Shown here: positions 1 to 8,945 of the stretch, piece by piece
Position numbering within the stretch: position 1 is the first letter of the stretch
How the letters are laid out: each line of letters starts with the position of its first letter
Assembly (NCBI RefSeq): GCF_001667315.1
Contig: NZ_LZHT01000074.1
Location: 1-64,000 of the forward strand
Reading direction: 5' to 3'
From: Mycobacterium sp. 852002-10029_SCH5224772
GTDB lineage: Bacteria > Actinomycetota > Actinomycetes > Mycobacteriales > Mycobacteriaceae
Length of the DNA: 64,000 bases
Translations under genes and position numbers: made by a program
Notes under the pieces: generated by a model
What the model saw: the letters and a program-made list of their open reading frames with translations, nothing else
Told to the model about the DNA's origin: nothing
Databases searched by the model: none

Positions 1-77
1 GGGTGCGCCCGCAAGCTGGTCGAGCGCGGCTACGACGTGGTGCTCACGGCGCGCCGCGAAGACCCGTTGCGCGCGGC
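1..77. repeat. Inverted copy of bases 653-729 at the left edge
   Basis: Bases 1-77 read identically to the reverse complement of 653-729, which is the 5' part of the SDR gene (codons about 16-41). The match breaks at base 78. The arms are separated by about 575 bases and the left arm may extend beyond the window. A perfect inverted partial gene copy at the very edge is typical of a contig-end chimera or fold-back artefact, but a real inverted duplication cannot be excluded. Confidence 0.9.
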
Positions 78-774
78 GCCGCGCCTCGGTGGGCACGACC
101 GGCGGTCGCGCGAAGGGGCCGCGCTCCACCGCGGACAAGCGGATCTCCGGCAAATCGACCGACGGGTCAACGGTATCCAGCCACACGACCGCCTCGGCGA
201 CGTCGGATACCGCGATCGCGTACATCTCGAACGGAACGTCCTGCAGCATCTCGGTGGCCACCGGGCCCGGCGTGACCACATGCACGCTGATGCCGTCGCG
301 ATCGACTTCGAGCGCCAGGGCCCGCGCGAACGCGTTCATGCCGGCTTTGGAGGCGGAGTACGCCGTGCGGGCGGGCATGGGCTCGTGCGCCGCCGAGGAC
401 GAGATGAACACCAGCCGCGAGCCCGCCTTCATTTTGGGCAGTACCGCAGATGTCACCACGAAGCACGAATCCAGGTTGGCCGACATGATGGCCTGCCACT
501 GCTCGAATGTCTGCTTGCGCGCGTAGGTTCCGCCGAGCGCCCCCGCCGCGTGCACCACGAGGTCGATTTCCTCCAATCCGCTTATCGCGGCGGGGAATCC
601 GATCGGGTCGGAGGCGTCGGCCACCACGTGGCGCGCACCGATCTCCGCGGCGGCCGCGCGCAACGGGTCTTCGCGGCGCGCCGTGAGCACCACGTCGTAG
701 CCGCGCTCGACCAGCTTGCGGGCGCACCCTTTTCCGATCCCGCCGCTACCGCCGGTGACCAATGCGGTTCGCAT
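1..774 (-). CDS. Short-chain dehydrogenase/reductase, 3' end disrupted at the window edge
   Basis: NAD(P)-dependent oxidoreductase of the classical SDR family. Translation from the ATG at 774 gives an N-terminal Rossmann motif GGSGGIGKG near residues 8-16 and the active-site Y-x3-K (AYSASKAGMNAFA) about residue 130. The authentic gene can be followed down to about base 78. From 77 to 1 the frame stays open but reads through an inverted copy of the gene's own 5' region (see the repeat at 1-77), so the C-terminal residues are not native. It lies just downstream of the FadR-type regulator on the same strand, only 19 bases away, so the two may be cotranscribed. The substrate is unknown; an alcohol or hydroxyacyl-CoA intermediate of the neighbouring cluster is an inference. 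Confidence 0.8.
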   Translation of the reverse strand, partial: MRTALVTGGSGGIGKGCARKLVERGYDVVLTARREDPLRAAAAEIGARHVVADASDPIGFPAAISGLEEIDLVVHAAGALGGTYARKQTFEQWQAIMSANLDSCFVVTSAVLPKMKAGSRLVFISSSAAHEPMPARTAYSASKAGMNAFARALALEVDRDGISVHVVTPGPVATEMLQDVPFEMYAIAVSDVAEAVVWLDTVDPSVDLPEIRLSAVERGPFARPPVVPTEARRRAQRVFAARREHHVVAALDQLAGAP

Positions 775-793
775 GACCGTTGCAGGCCGCCCT

Positions 794-1615
794 TCAGGAG
801 TGCCGAATATCCCGCGACCGCGACAAGGCCTGGGGGGAAAGCGCATAGATGCGCTGATCGTGCTGACCGGACAGGACGTAGGTCTGCGTGTCGGCGAGAT
901 GGCGCCCGGCGATACGCCGGGCCCGGTCGACGTTGCCCTCCGCGATGGTCTCGGTCAGCTTGACATGCGTGTTGAGCACCGCGCGGCGCTGAGTCAGCGA
1001 GGGGTAGGTGCCACGCGATGCACTCTCGTCGGCCCACTGCCGCTCGTGACTGGTCCACAGCGTCTCCAAGCTGCCCACGACCGCGATGATCGTGTGGTTA
1101 CCGCAGCCGCGAACAACGAGATCGTGGAATTCACGGCCTATTTCGGTGAACCGGCGGCCGTCTTCGAGGTGTTCGGCCATCGACTCGTTGATCCGCGTGA
1201 GTTCGGGCACCAGGGTCTCGGCCCGGTCCGGGCGGCGGGCGGCCAGCGCGGCGCACGCGGGCTCGAGTTCCTGCAACGCCATGCCGAGATCGGCCACCTC
1301 AACGGACTCGCTCTGCAGCAACAGGCCGAGCATGTAGGCGGCGCTGGTCTTGGCCGGGGCATGAACGACGGCGCCGCCGCGGTTGCCCCGACGCACCGAA
1401 ACCAGCCCCTCGGTTTCCAGAATCCGCAAGGCTTCGCGTAGCGACACCAAACTCACGTTGAATTGTTCGACGAGTACCTCTTGGCGCGGTAGGAGATCGC
1501 CATCGGCGAGATCGCCGTCGATGATCTGACGGCGCAACTCATCGGCTACGATTTCGGCGATCCGCGGCGCCGACAACCGGCGCCGGGCGTCGGGGCCAAT
1601 TCCCAAGGCGGTCAT
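794..1615 (-). CDS. GntR-family (FadR subgroup) transcriptional regulator
   Basis: A 273-residue DNA-binding regulator. The N-terminal winged helix-turn-helix spans roughly residues 15-85 (RIAEIVADELRRQIIDGDL, then SLREALRILETEGLV). The C-terminal part, residues about 105-250, is an all-helical FCD ligand-binding domain with the spaced D/H residues (FHDLVVRGCGNHT, NTHVKLTETIAEGN) that normally bind a metal and an acid ligand. It is transcribed divergently from the CoA-transferase at 1710 with a 94-base AT-rich gap, the usual place for such a regulator to act. FadR-type proteins sense acyl-CoA or organic acid ligands; which one is not visible. Confidence 0.88.
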   Translation of the reverse strand: MTALGIGPDARRRLSAPRIAEIVADELRRQIIDGDLADGDLLPRQEVLVEQFNVSLVSLREALRILETEGLVSVRRGNRGGAVVHAPAKTSAAYMLGLLLQSESVEVADLGMALQELEPACAALAARRPDRAETLVPELTRINESMAEHLEDGRRFTEIGREFHDLVVRGCGNHTIIAVVGSLETLWTSHERQWADESASRGTYPSLTQRRAVLNTHVKLTETIAEGNVDRARRIAGRHLADTQTYVLSGQHDQRIYALSPQALSRSRDIRHS

Positions 1616-1649
1616 CCGATCCTCAAAACAAGAGCAACTCGCTGGCTTA

Positions 1650-1680
1650 GCTATTTTAGCAGTAATGATATAAATAGCTT
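1650..1680. promoter_or_regulatory. Candidate operator in the regulator/CoA-transferase divergent promoter
   Basis: The AT-rich gap between the regulator and the CoA-transferase holds inverted arms AGCTATTT (1650-1657) and AAATAGCT (1673-1680) around a 15-base centre. Position and symmetry suit a regulator site overlapping both promoters. This is an inference from symmetry only. Confidence 0.35.
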
Positions 1681-1709
1681 CTCTGATCGCGCGTCGATCG
1701 GAAGGGCGG

Positions 1710-4124
1710 GTGCAATTGAGCGAGCGGTCCGACAGCCGGCCGACACCGCTACAGGATTTGCGTGTCGTCGAGATCAGTGACCGGATAGCGGGCAGCTACT
1801 GCGGCAAGCTGCTGCTCGACGCCGGCGCGCAGGTCTGCAAAATCGAACCGCCGCAAGGGGATTGGCTGCGGCGGTATTCCGCCAGCAGATCACCGGTTGC
1901 CGAAGACCGCCCCGCGCCGTTTTTCAGTTACCTCAACGCCGGCAAGCGCAGCATGACGTTCGTGCCCGGCGCGAATGATTCGGCGCGATTTCGCGCCACG
2001 TTGACCGCGGCCGACGTCGTTGTCGTCACCGCCGGCCGGGCGCGGGCCGCGGCGCTGGGCATCGACCCCCAGCAACTGCTGGAACACTCGCCTCGGGCCG
2101 TGATCGTCACGATCTCCGATTTCGGCTGGAGCGGACCCTATGCGGACCGCGCCGCCAGCGAGTTCACCTTGCAAGCGTGGGCGGGCTCACCGGGCTTTCG
2201 CGGCGATCCCGACGGGCCCCCGATATCCATCGGTGGCGACCTCGGTGAGTACATGGGCGGCGTCTTCGCGGCGTTCGGTGCGTTGGCCGTGCGCCGGCGC
2301 GTCGAGCGCGGCGGGCCCGGCGAGCACCTGGACCTGTCCATGCTGGAAGCGCTGACCACGATGCAGAGCAGCGAGTGGCTGCATTCGCAGCTGCTACGCG
2401 TTCCCCCGATCCGCCGCACCACCGAAGTGCCGTCGATCGAACCCGCCAAGGACGGCTACGTCGGGATCACCATGGTCACCGGCCAGCAGTGGCTCGACTT
2501 CGCCGCGATGGTCGAATGCCCGCAGCTGGAGGAGATCGAACAGCTGCGGTTCCAAATCGGCCGGTGGCAATACCGCGACCTGATCCGCGAACAGATCCGT
2601 CCCTGGCTGGCCGAACGGACCGTCGCGGAAATCGTCGAGCTCGGGCAACTGTTCCGGCTGCCGATCGCCGCGCTGGGCAACGGCTCCACCATCCGGGATC
2701 TGGAATACGTGCGCCAGCGGCAGGCCTTCACTCACAACCCCGCCGGTTTTCACCAACCGCGCCCACCGTGGCTGATGTCGGCCTGCGCGCCGGCCCCCGT
2801 GCGAGAGACGCCGGACCTCGGCGAGGCCGATGACGAGTCCCTTTGGCGCCGTGACGAATCCGAAGTCGAGCCGGCGCTGGACGGGCTACCACTGGCCGGT
2901 GTCCGCATCATCGACCTGACCGCGTTCTGGGCCGGGCCCGCCGCAACCCACCTGATGGCCGCGTTCGGCGCCGACGTCGTCAAGATCGAATCGATCCAGC
3001 GCCCCGACGGAATCCGCTACTCGGGCGGAATGCGCAACGACGTGGACGATTGGTGGGAGTACGGCTGGGTGTTCCACGCAATGAACACCAACAAGCGTTC
3101 GGTCACACTGGATTTGGGCTCCGAGCAGGGGCGCGGCCTGCTCACCGAACTGGTTGCCGGCGCCGACGTCGTGATCGAAAACTTTTCGCCGCGGGTGATG
3201 GAGCACTTCGGCCTCACCGCCGACGTCCTGCTCGAGGTCAACCCCAAACTCGTGTTCGCCCGGATGCCCGCGTTCGGCGTCGAGGGCCCGTGGCGGGATC
3301 GGGTCGGCTTCGCCCCCACCATGGAGCAGATCGCGGGCCTGGCCTGGGTGACCGGCCTGCCCGAGACCCCGCCGGTGACACCACGCGGGGCCTGCGACCC
3401 GCTGGCCGGTGTGCACGCCGCGTTCGCCGTGCTGGGCGCGCTGAGCTTCGCCGAACGCACCGGGTCGGGCCAGCTCATCGAACTGCCGATGCTGGAAACG
3501 GTGCTCAACGCCACAGCGATCCAGACGATCGAGTCCGAGGTCTTCGGCGTCACGCTGAGCCGGCGGGGCAACCGCGGTCACGGGGCGGCGATCCAGAACA
3601 TCTACCGCTGCGCCGCCGCCGGCGACCACAACGACAACTGGATCGCGGTGACCGTTCGCGACGATGCGCAATGGCGCGCGCTGGTCGACCTGATGGGCCG
3701 CCCCGCCTGGTCCGGCGATGCGGCTTTGTCCACGATCGCCGGCCGCGAAAAACGAGCCGACGACATCGATGCGCGGCTGGCGGAGTGGTTCGTCCGCCAG
3801 CCACTGGAATCGACGGTGGAACTCTTGGCGGGCGCGCGAATTCCTGCCGCGCCGGTGGTGTCGCCGTCGCTGGTCACCGACAATCCGCAGCTGCGCGACC
3901 GCGGGTTTTTCGAAGCGCTGCATCATGGCAGCACCGGGCTCGGTCTGTACCCCTGTCCGCCGTTCGCCCTGCTGGATGGCCAGGACCAATGGCTGCGGCG
4001 GCCGCCGCCGAAGCTGGGCGAGCACAATGAAGAAATCCTGCGCGAACGGTGCGGGCTGACCGACGACGAACTGACACGCCTTGCGACCAGCGGGGTGATC
4101 GGGACCCGACCCAAGGGTCTTTAG
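1710..4124 (+). CDS. Fused tandem type III (CaiB/BaiF) CoA-transferase
   Basis: An 804-residue protein made of two complete CaiB/BaiF-type halves, residues about 14-375 and 392-800, about twice the usual family length of near 400. Each half begins with the family opening (DLRVVEIS; GVRIIDLTAFWAGP) and has an Asp at the position of the catalytic Asp169 of formyl-CoA transferase (D177 in IGGDLGEYMGG; D563 in RGACDPLAGVHA), so both halves could be active. The family moves CoA between acids through an Asp-acyl anhydride. The start is GTG at 1710 after GAAGGGCGG. The ferredoxin gene follows after 18 bases. Likely role: CoA activation or exchange for the pathway substrate; the substrate is not evident. 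Confidence 0.88.
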   Translation: MQLSERSDSRPTPLQDLRVVEISDRIAGSYCGKLLLDAGAQVCKIEPPQGDWLRRYSASRSPVAEDRPAPFFSYLNAGKRSMTFVPGANDSARFRATLTAADVVVVTAGRARAAALGIDPQQLLEHSPRAVIVTISDFGWSGPYADRAASEFTLQAWAGSPGFRGDPDGPPISIGGDLGEYMGGVFAAFGALAVRRRVERGGPGEHLDLSMLEALTTMQSSEWLHSQLLRVPPIRRTTEVPSIEPAKDGYVGITMVTGQQWLDFAAMVECPQLEEIEQLRFQIGRWQYRDLIREQIRPWLAERTVAEIVELGQLFRLPIAALGNGSTIRDLEYVRQRQAFTHNPAGFHQPRPPWLMSACAPAPVRETPDLGEADDESLWRRDESEVEPALDGLPLAGVRIIDLTAFWAGPAATHLMAAFGADVVKIESIQRPDGIRYSGGMRNDVDDWWEYGWVFHAMNTNKRSVTLDLGSEQGRGLLTELVAGADVVIENFSPRVMEHFGLTADVLLEVNPKLVFARMPAFGVEGPWRDRVGFAPTMEQIAGLAWVTGLPETPPVTPRGACDPLAGVHAAFAVLGALSFAERTGSGQLIELPMLETVLNATAIQTIESEVFGVTLSRRGNRGHGAAIQNIYRCAAAGDHNDNWIAVTVRDDAQWRALVDLMGRPAWSGDAALSTIAGREKRADDIDARLAEWFVRQPLESTVELLAGARIPAAPVVSPSLVTDNPQLRDRGFFEALHHGSTGLGLYPCPPFALLDGQDQWLRRPPPKLGEHNEEILRERCGLTDDELTRLATSGVIGTRPKGL

Positions 4125-4142
4125 AGAAGTGGAGGGCATCTG

Positions 4143-4337
4143 ATGCGCGTGACGGTCGACGAGAACTTGTGTGAGGCCAACGGCTTCTGCGAATCGCTGG
4201 CGCCGGAAGTATTCGAGTTGGGGGACGCCGACGTGGTGCAGATCGCGGACGGTCCGGTGCCGGCGCGCCTGGAGATCGACGTGCGCGCGGCGGTGGATCA
4301 GTGCCCGAAGGCCGCGCTGCGGCTAGTCGAGGACTGA
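4143..4337 (+). CDS. 3Fe-4S ferredoxin
   Basis: A 64-residue electron carrier of the type that serves actinobacterial cytochromes P450. Cys ligands appear in the CEANGFC segment (residues about 10-16) and a later CP (DQCPKAAL, about residue 55). The missing cysteine of the usual four is replaced, which gives a 3Fe-4S rather than 4Fe-4S cluster. It starts with ATG at 4143, 18 bases after the CoA-transferase, with GGAGG at about 4131. The convergent P450 gene next door is the probable partner. No ferredoxin reductase is present in the window. Confidence 0.9.
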   Translation: MRVTVDENLCEANGFCESLAPEVFELGDADVVQIADGPVPARLEIDVRAAVDQCPKAALRLVED

Positions 4338-4417
4338 TCCAGCGGTGGCGGGCTCGCCGTCGTGGTGTGCCCCCTGGATATCGCGTGCCTGGGAAGGCTC
4401 GGCCCCCATTGGCTGAC

Positions 4418-5671
4418 TCACCGCCGCTCGCGTAGCGATATCGCCATCGCGTCGTAGATCGACATGTTGGTGGTCAGGTTGGGATGGGCCACCTTGGCCG
4501 GGCCGATTTCGATGTCATCGCAACGAAGCAGCAGTTCGTCGAAGACTGCGCGCAGTTCCGCGCGGGCCAGCATGGCGCCCAGGCAGTGATGTGGTCCGCC
4601 ACCCCCGAACGCCACCTGCGGGTTGGGCTGGCGGCCGATGTCGAAGGCGAACGGCGATTCAAAGACTTCCTCGTCGCGGTTGGCCGAGCGCAGCATCGAC
4701 ACCACGCGTTCGCCCTTGGCGATGTGCTGGCCGTCCATCTCGACATCGACCTTCGCGGTGCGCGTCCAGTACGCCACCGGCGACGCCCAGCGCAACACTT
4801 CCTCGACCGCGCCGGCCCGCAGCGCTTCCTGCGCGCGATACCGCTCGATCTGCTCCGGATTTCGCACAAACGCCTGCAGCCCGATGGCCAGCGCGTTCTT
4901 CGTGGTGTCGCTGCCGGCAAAGGCCAGCACAAAGAAGAAGAACTCGAGTTCGTTGGCGGGCAAGCTGAATCGCTCGCCGTCGTCACCGGTGATCACCGCG
5001 GTCGCGAGCGTGCTCCAGATGTCGTCGGTGGGATTGCGGCGCTTTTCGGCGGTGAGCTCCGTCGCGTATTCGAAGACCGAGCCAAAGAGCTCGAGTTCCA
5101 CCTGACCGCTCGGGCCCGCCTCGGGCGCAAGCGCCTTCAAGATGCGGTCGAAGATGTCGAATATTCGCGGCCGGTCCTCCGCCGGGATGCCGATGATGTC
5201 GCCGATGACCGACATCGGCAACGCGTCGGCGACGTCATCGATCCAGTCCCCACCGCCCTGTGCGAGCAGGCCGTCGATCATCCGCGCCGCACGCGTCCGG
5301 ATGCCGTTCTCCAGCTTGGCGATCGCACGCGGGTTGAAGGCGTTGAAGATCAGTTTTCGGCGCTTATTCAGGTCCGGTGGGTCCAACGTGATGATCGTCG
5401 GGAACGACGCGAACATGGCGACCGGCTGGATGAGCGGACCGTCAATGGCCGTGAACGACTCGACGTCGCGGTGCAGGCGGATCACATGCCGATGCTTGGT
5501 GGCCACCCAGAATTCGCGCGGCACGCCGCCGGGAAACAGCGCGGCGACACCCGGAGTCAGGTCGTGCCGGAACAGCGGCCTGCTGCGTCGCAGCTCGGCG
5601 AACAGGTCGTCGGGAAAGCCGTTGCACCACAAGGACAGATCGGACAGATCGACCGCTGCAGCCGTCATCAT
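4418..5671 (-). CDS. Cytochrome P450 monooxygenase
   Basis: A P450 of about 417 residues. Visible motifs are the I-helix oxygen-activation segment AFAGSDTTKNA, the K-helix E-x-x-R (EEVLRWASP) and the heme-binding loop FGGGGPHHCLG, whose Cys is the axial heme ligand. The style of the C-terminal half recalls the mycobacterial CYP124/125/142 group that hydroxylates sterols and branched lipids, but this is an impression rather than an assignment. A longer frame to 5854 would overlap the divergent Rieske gene. The ATG at 5671, after a GGGG-containing leader, is preferred; 5668 and 5701 are alternatives. The adjacent ferredoxin probably supplies electrons. Confidence 0.9.
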   Translation of the reverse strand: MMTAAAVDLSDLSLWCNGFPDDLFAELRRSRPLFRHDLTPGVAALFPGGVPREFWVATKHRHVIRLHRDVESFTAIDGPLIQPVAMFASFPTIITLDPPDLNKRRKLIFNAFNPRAIAKLENGIRTRAARMIDGLLAQGGGDWIDDVADALPMSVIGDIIGIPAEDRPRIFDIFDRILKALAPEAGPSGQVELELFGSVFEYATELTAEKRRNPTDDIWSTLATAVITGDDGERFSLPANELEFFFFVLAFAGSDTTKNALAIGLQAFVRNPEQIERYRAQEALRAGAVEEVLRWASPVAYWTRTAKVDVEMDGQHIAKGERVVSMLRSANRDEEVFESPFAFDIGRQPNPQVAFGGGGPHHCLGAMLARAELRAVFDELLLRCDDIEIGPAKVAHPNLTTNMSIYDAMAISLRERR

Positions 5672-5777
5672 CGAACCCCGTTCTGCCCTGACACGCACCA
5701 TGATGCGGTGAGCGCCGCGTTGACGTTCTATGCTTAAGATAGTAAAAATAGAGCTAGTCGTCGAACTTGGAGTGCTC
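5672..5777. promoter_or_regulatory. Divergent promoter region between P450 and Rieske genes
   Basis: A gap of about 106 bases separates the two oxygenase genes. It contains an AT-rich stretch at 5729-5757 with an imperfect palindrome around CTTAAG (CTAT...ATAG arms, 5729-5743). It is likely to hold both promoters. No clear -35/-10 pair stands out. Confidence 0.35.
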
Positions 5778-6905
5778 GTGACGCATACAGTTTCGGACTC
5801 GGCCCCCGAGTCGGCCGAGGACCCCTCGGAGCGCGAGTTCGGGCAGGCCGGCATCGCCTTGTCGACCTATCGCTTCCCGACCGGCTGGTTCATCGTCGCG
5901 TTCGGATCCGACCTGGCTCCCGGTCAGGTCAAGCGCGCGCACTACTTCGGCGAGGAGCTGGTGCTGTTCCGCACCGCGTCGGGACAGGTCCACGTGATGG
6001 ACGCCTACTGCCAGCACCTCGGCGCCAACCTCGGCGTCGGCGGCACCGTGGAGGGCGAGAACATCGTCTGTCCGTGGCACGGTTGGCAATGGCGAGGTGA
6101 CGGCAGCAACGCGCTGATTCCCTACAGCAAGATCGGCTGCAAGAACAACGTCCGCATCCGGACCTATCCGAGCATGGAGTGGTACGGCTTCGTCCTAGCC
6201 TGGCACGAGCGGCACGGGCGGGCGCCCTACTGGCAGCCGCCGGTGCTGCCCGAGCTGGAGACCAACGAGTATTACCCCCTGCACCCGCACACCCAGATGC
6301 TCAACCGGGTCAAGGTGCACCCGCAGATGATCATCGAGAACGCCGCCGACCCATACCACGTGCAGTACGTGCACAAGGCCGCCAATCCGGCCACCACCGC
6401 GTCGTTCGAGGTGGCCGGCTACCACCTGCACGCCACGGTCAACGCCCATTTCGGCGGGGGACGGGCGCAGACGTGGCTGACGCCGAACGGGCCGGTCGAC
6501 GCGAAGATCATTTACGACAACTATTCGCTGGGGCTCGGCGTGGTGCGATTCCCCAGCGAGCTGGTGGCCACCGTCCAGGTCACCGGCCAGACGCCGGTCG
6601 ACGAGGACTACACGGACTACTTCTACACCCAGGCCTCCGTGCGTGAACCGGGCGACACCGGTGACGTGCCCACCGGACGTGCCGCCCGGTTCCTCGCCCT
6701 GCAGCAAGAAGTCATCAAGCAGGACTTCTTCACCTGGGAGAACATGAAATATCTGGAGAAGCCGAATCTGGCTCCCGAAGAGGCGCACGATTACGCGGCC
6801 CTTCGCCGCTGGGCGCACCGCTTCTACCCGGGAACGCAACCGTCGCCGGCCGATTTCGGCTACACCGCCGACGGCGAGCCCGACCCGGCGGCCGCGAAAG
6901 CCTGA
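5778..6905 (+). CDS. Rieske non-heme iron oxygenase, KshA-like terminal oxygenase
   Basis: Hydroxylating oxygenase of about 375 residues. The Rieske 2Fe-2S motif C-x-H...C-x2-H is seen as CQHLGANLG and CPWHGW near residues 80-105. The mononuclear iron site appears as ENAADPYHVQYVH near residue 190. Length and layout resemble 3-ketosteroid 9-alpha-hydroxylase oxygenase subunits. The chosen start is GTG at 5778 because TTGGAG lies six bases upstream; the longer reading from 5730 lacks a ribosome site. The stop overlaps the acyl-CoA ligase start, so the two are translationally coupled. A separate reductase is required and is not in the window. Confidence 0.88.
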   Translation: MTHTVSDSAPESAEDPSEREFGQAGIALSTYRFPTGWFIVAFGSDLAPGQVKRAHYFGEELVLFRTASGQVHVMDAYCQHLGANLGVGGTVEGENIVCPWHGWQWRGDGSNALIPYSKIGCKNNVRIRTYPSMEWYGFVLAWHERHGRAPYWQPPVLPELETNEYYPLHPHTQMLNRVKVHPQMIIENAADPYHVQYVHKAANPATTASFEVAGYHLHATVNAHFGGGRAQTWLTPNGPVDAKIIYDNYSLGLGVVRFPSELVATVQVTGQTPVDEDYTDYFYTQASVREPGDTGDVPTGRAARFLALQQEVIKQDFFTWENMKYLEKPNLAPEEAHDYAALRRWAHRFYPGTQPSPADFGYTADGEPDPAAAKA

Positions 6906-8470
6906 TGCCCGGTCCCGCCGATTTCGGTGTCGACAGTTTCACCGTGCCGGCCGTGCTGGATCGGCGCGCCGAGCAGCATCCCGACCGGGTGATGATGTCG
7001 ATCGCCGGTGTGGACGTGACCTTCGAGCAGATGCGGCGACGGTCCCGCGCGGCGGCAAACATACTGTCCGGCTTGGGCGTCGGCCGCGGCGATTGCGTGG
7101 CATTGTTCACCGCCACCTGCCCGGAATGGGTTTACTTCTGGCTGGGCGCGGCGCGCATCGGCGCGGTCAGCGCGGCCGTCAATGCCGCGAACAAGGGCGA
7201 TTTTCTGCTGCACACGCTTCGGTTGTCGCGGGCCAAGGTGATCCTCACCGACGTCGAGCGCCGGCCCCGCGTCGACGAGATCGCCACCCGGCTGGACACG
7301 ATGACCGACGTTGTGGTGTTCGACGATTCGCTCACCGAGGCGTTGCACAGCACTCCCCGTCACCCGGTAAGCGACAGCCCCGCGGGGGCGGCAGACGTGG
7401 GGGTGCTCTTCTACACCTCGGGCACGACCGGTCCCTCGAAAGCCGTTGCCACCACATGGCATTACCTGTTCTCGGTGGCCGCAACCGCCGCATCGGCGTG
7501 GCAGTTCGGCCCGGGCGAGGTGCTGTGGACGGCGATGCCGCTGTTCCATCTGAGTGCGGCGCCCAGCGTGCTGGCACCGATGCTGGTCGGTGGAACCACC
7601 GTGTTGGCGAACGCCTTTCACCCCGGCCAGGTGTGGGATGAGATACGAGCCTGCGGCGCCATCGGTTTCGCCGGCGCCGGCGCGATGGTGTCGATGCTGC
7701 AGAACCTGCCGGCGGATCCGCGTGACGCGCAGCTACCGCTGCGGTTCATCTCCGCGGCGCCCATCGACGCGGCTTCCTCCCGCGACATCGAAAAGCGCTA
7801 CGGCTGCCGCATCGTCACGATGTACGGATTGACCGAGGCATTCCCGATCGCCCTCAAGGCCGTCACCGACGAGGGGCTACCCGGGACCTCGGGCCGGCCG
7901 AATCCCGATTTCGACGTGCGCATCGTCGATCAACGCGGCAAACCGCTGCCGCCCGGCGCCGTCGGGGAGATCGTCTGCCGGCCCAAGCGGGCGCACGTGA
8001 TGAGCGAAGGCTATGTGAGCCAGGGCCTGCGGATAGACCCACATCCGGAGTGGTTCCACACCGGCGATCTGGGCCGGCTCGACGCCGATCAGAACCTGAC
8101 CTACGTCGACCGCGTCAAAGACTCGTTGCGCCGGCGCGGCGAAAACGTCTCCTCGGTCGAAGTGGAGACCGTCGTCATGCGCCACCCCGGCGTGGCCGAA
8201 GCCGCGGCCGTCGGTGTCCCCAGCGACTTGGGCGAAGACGACATCTTGGTGGTCGTGACGTTGCGTCCCGGGGCCACGCTGGAGTGCGCGGAGTTGCTCG
8301 ACTTCTGCGCGGCCCGGATGCCGTACTTCTGCGTGCCGCGATACGTCGAGGCGGTTGATGAACTGCCGAAGAACGGCATTGGGCGCATCCGTAAGGACCT
8401 CTTGCGCCGCCGCGGCGTGCATCCGGACACCTGGGATCGTGAGAAAGAGGGGTATATCGTTGGCCGGTAA
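6905..8470 (+). CDS. Acyl-CoA synthetase (class I adenylate-forming, FadD/CaiC-like)
   Basis: A 521-residue ATP-dependent ligase that adenylates a carboxylic acid and transfers it to CoA. Motifs: the P-loop-like A3 segment FYTSGTTGPSKA (about residue 170), the A5 segment MYGLTEAFP (about 305), the A7 segment HTGDLGRLD (about 385) and the hinge/A8 segment RRRGENVSSVEVE (about 410), with the C-terminal catalytic Lys in PKNGIGRIRKD. The start ATG lies inside the stop of the Rieske gene. It is the likely entry step that produces the CoA thioester for the following hydratase genes. The acid substrate is unknown. Confidence 0.9.
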   Translation: MPGPADFGVDSFTVPAVLDRRAEQHPDRVMMSIAGVDVTFEQMRRRSRAAANILSGLGVGRGDCVALFTATCPEWVYFWLGAARIGAVSAAVNAANKGDFLLHTLRLSRAKVILTDVERRPRVDEIATRLDTMTDVVVFDDSLTEALHSTPRHPVSDSPAGAADVGVLFYTSGTTGPSKAVATTWHYLFSVAATAASAWQFGPGEVLWTAMPLFHLSAAPSVLAPMLVGGTTVLANAFHPGQVWDEIRACGAIGFAGAGAMVSMLQNLPADPRDAQLPLRFISAAPIDAASSRDIEKRYGCRIVTMYGLTEAFPIALKAVTDEGLPGTSGRPNPDFDVRIVDQRGKPLPPGAVGEIVCRPKRAHVMSEGYVSQGLRIDPHPEWFHTGDLGRLDADQNLTYVDRVKDSLRRRGENVSSVEVETVVMRHPGVAEAAAVGVPSDLGEDDILVVVTLRPGATLECAELLDFCAARMPYFCVPRYVEAVDELPKNGIGRIRKDLLRRRGVHPDTWDREKEGYIVGR

Positions 8471-8506
8471 CGTTGCCCGCCGCTTTGAGGGAGGCTGCGA
8501 AGCACT

Positions 8507-8932
8507 ATGAGCATGACCTATCAGGAACAGCAGTGGCTTCATGCCGTCACGGGCCGCGCTGCCATCCTGAATCTGAACGCCCGGCACAATCGAGCCTATT
8601 CGGAGGGCGACCGCGAGCGTTGGATCGGCACCTTCCGCCATTCCGGCGCCAGCTATGCCCGTGGCGGCGAGGTGTTCACCGATCTGCGTGCCGCATTCGA
8701 CGGCGGCGACGGACAACGGTTGGTCACGGTCGACCACGAGATCAGCGTCGACGGGGTCAACGCGGAGCAGTGTTGTGTCGCTGTGCTTTTCGCCGCAATG
8801 TTCGAGGACACCACGCTGCGGGCGACCGGGATCTTCCGCGACACACTGGTCTACGAACGGGGTGGCTGGTATTTCACCTCCCGCACGTTGCAGTGGGATT
8901 CCGTCCCGAGTCGGCATCCGCTCGTGATGTGA
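8507..8932 (+). CDS. SnoaL-like / NTF2-fold protein
   Basis: A 141-residue single-domain protein with the cone-shaped NTF2-like pattern: an N-terminal helix (AILNLNARHNRAYSEGDRERWIGTF) followed by beta strands ending in GGWYFTSRTLQWD. Family members act as small hydrolases, isomerases or dehydratases on polycyclic or aromatic compounds, or simply bind ligands. It is in the same run as the ligase (36-base gap) and the MaoC pair (14-base gap). A second ATG two codons downstream is also possible as the start. Confidence 0.75.
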   Translation: MSMTYQEQQWLHAVTGRAAILNLNARHNRAYSEGDRERWIGTFRHSGASYARGGEVFTDLRAAFDGGDGQRLVTVDHEISVDGVNAEQCCVAVLFAAMFEDTTLRATGIFRDTLVYERGGWYFTSRTLQWDSVPSRHPLVM

Positions 8933-8945
8933 GCGGCATCGATAC

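Noticed and set aside
4338..4417. Terminator between the ferredoxin and P450 genes
   Set aside because: I found no convincing stem with a T-run in this convergent gap.
5684..5854. Longer N-terminus of the first P450
   Set aside because: It would overlap the Rieske gene start and has a low-complexity Ser/Thr-rich sequence unlike P450s.
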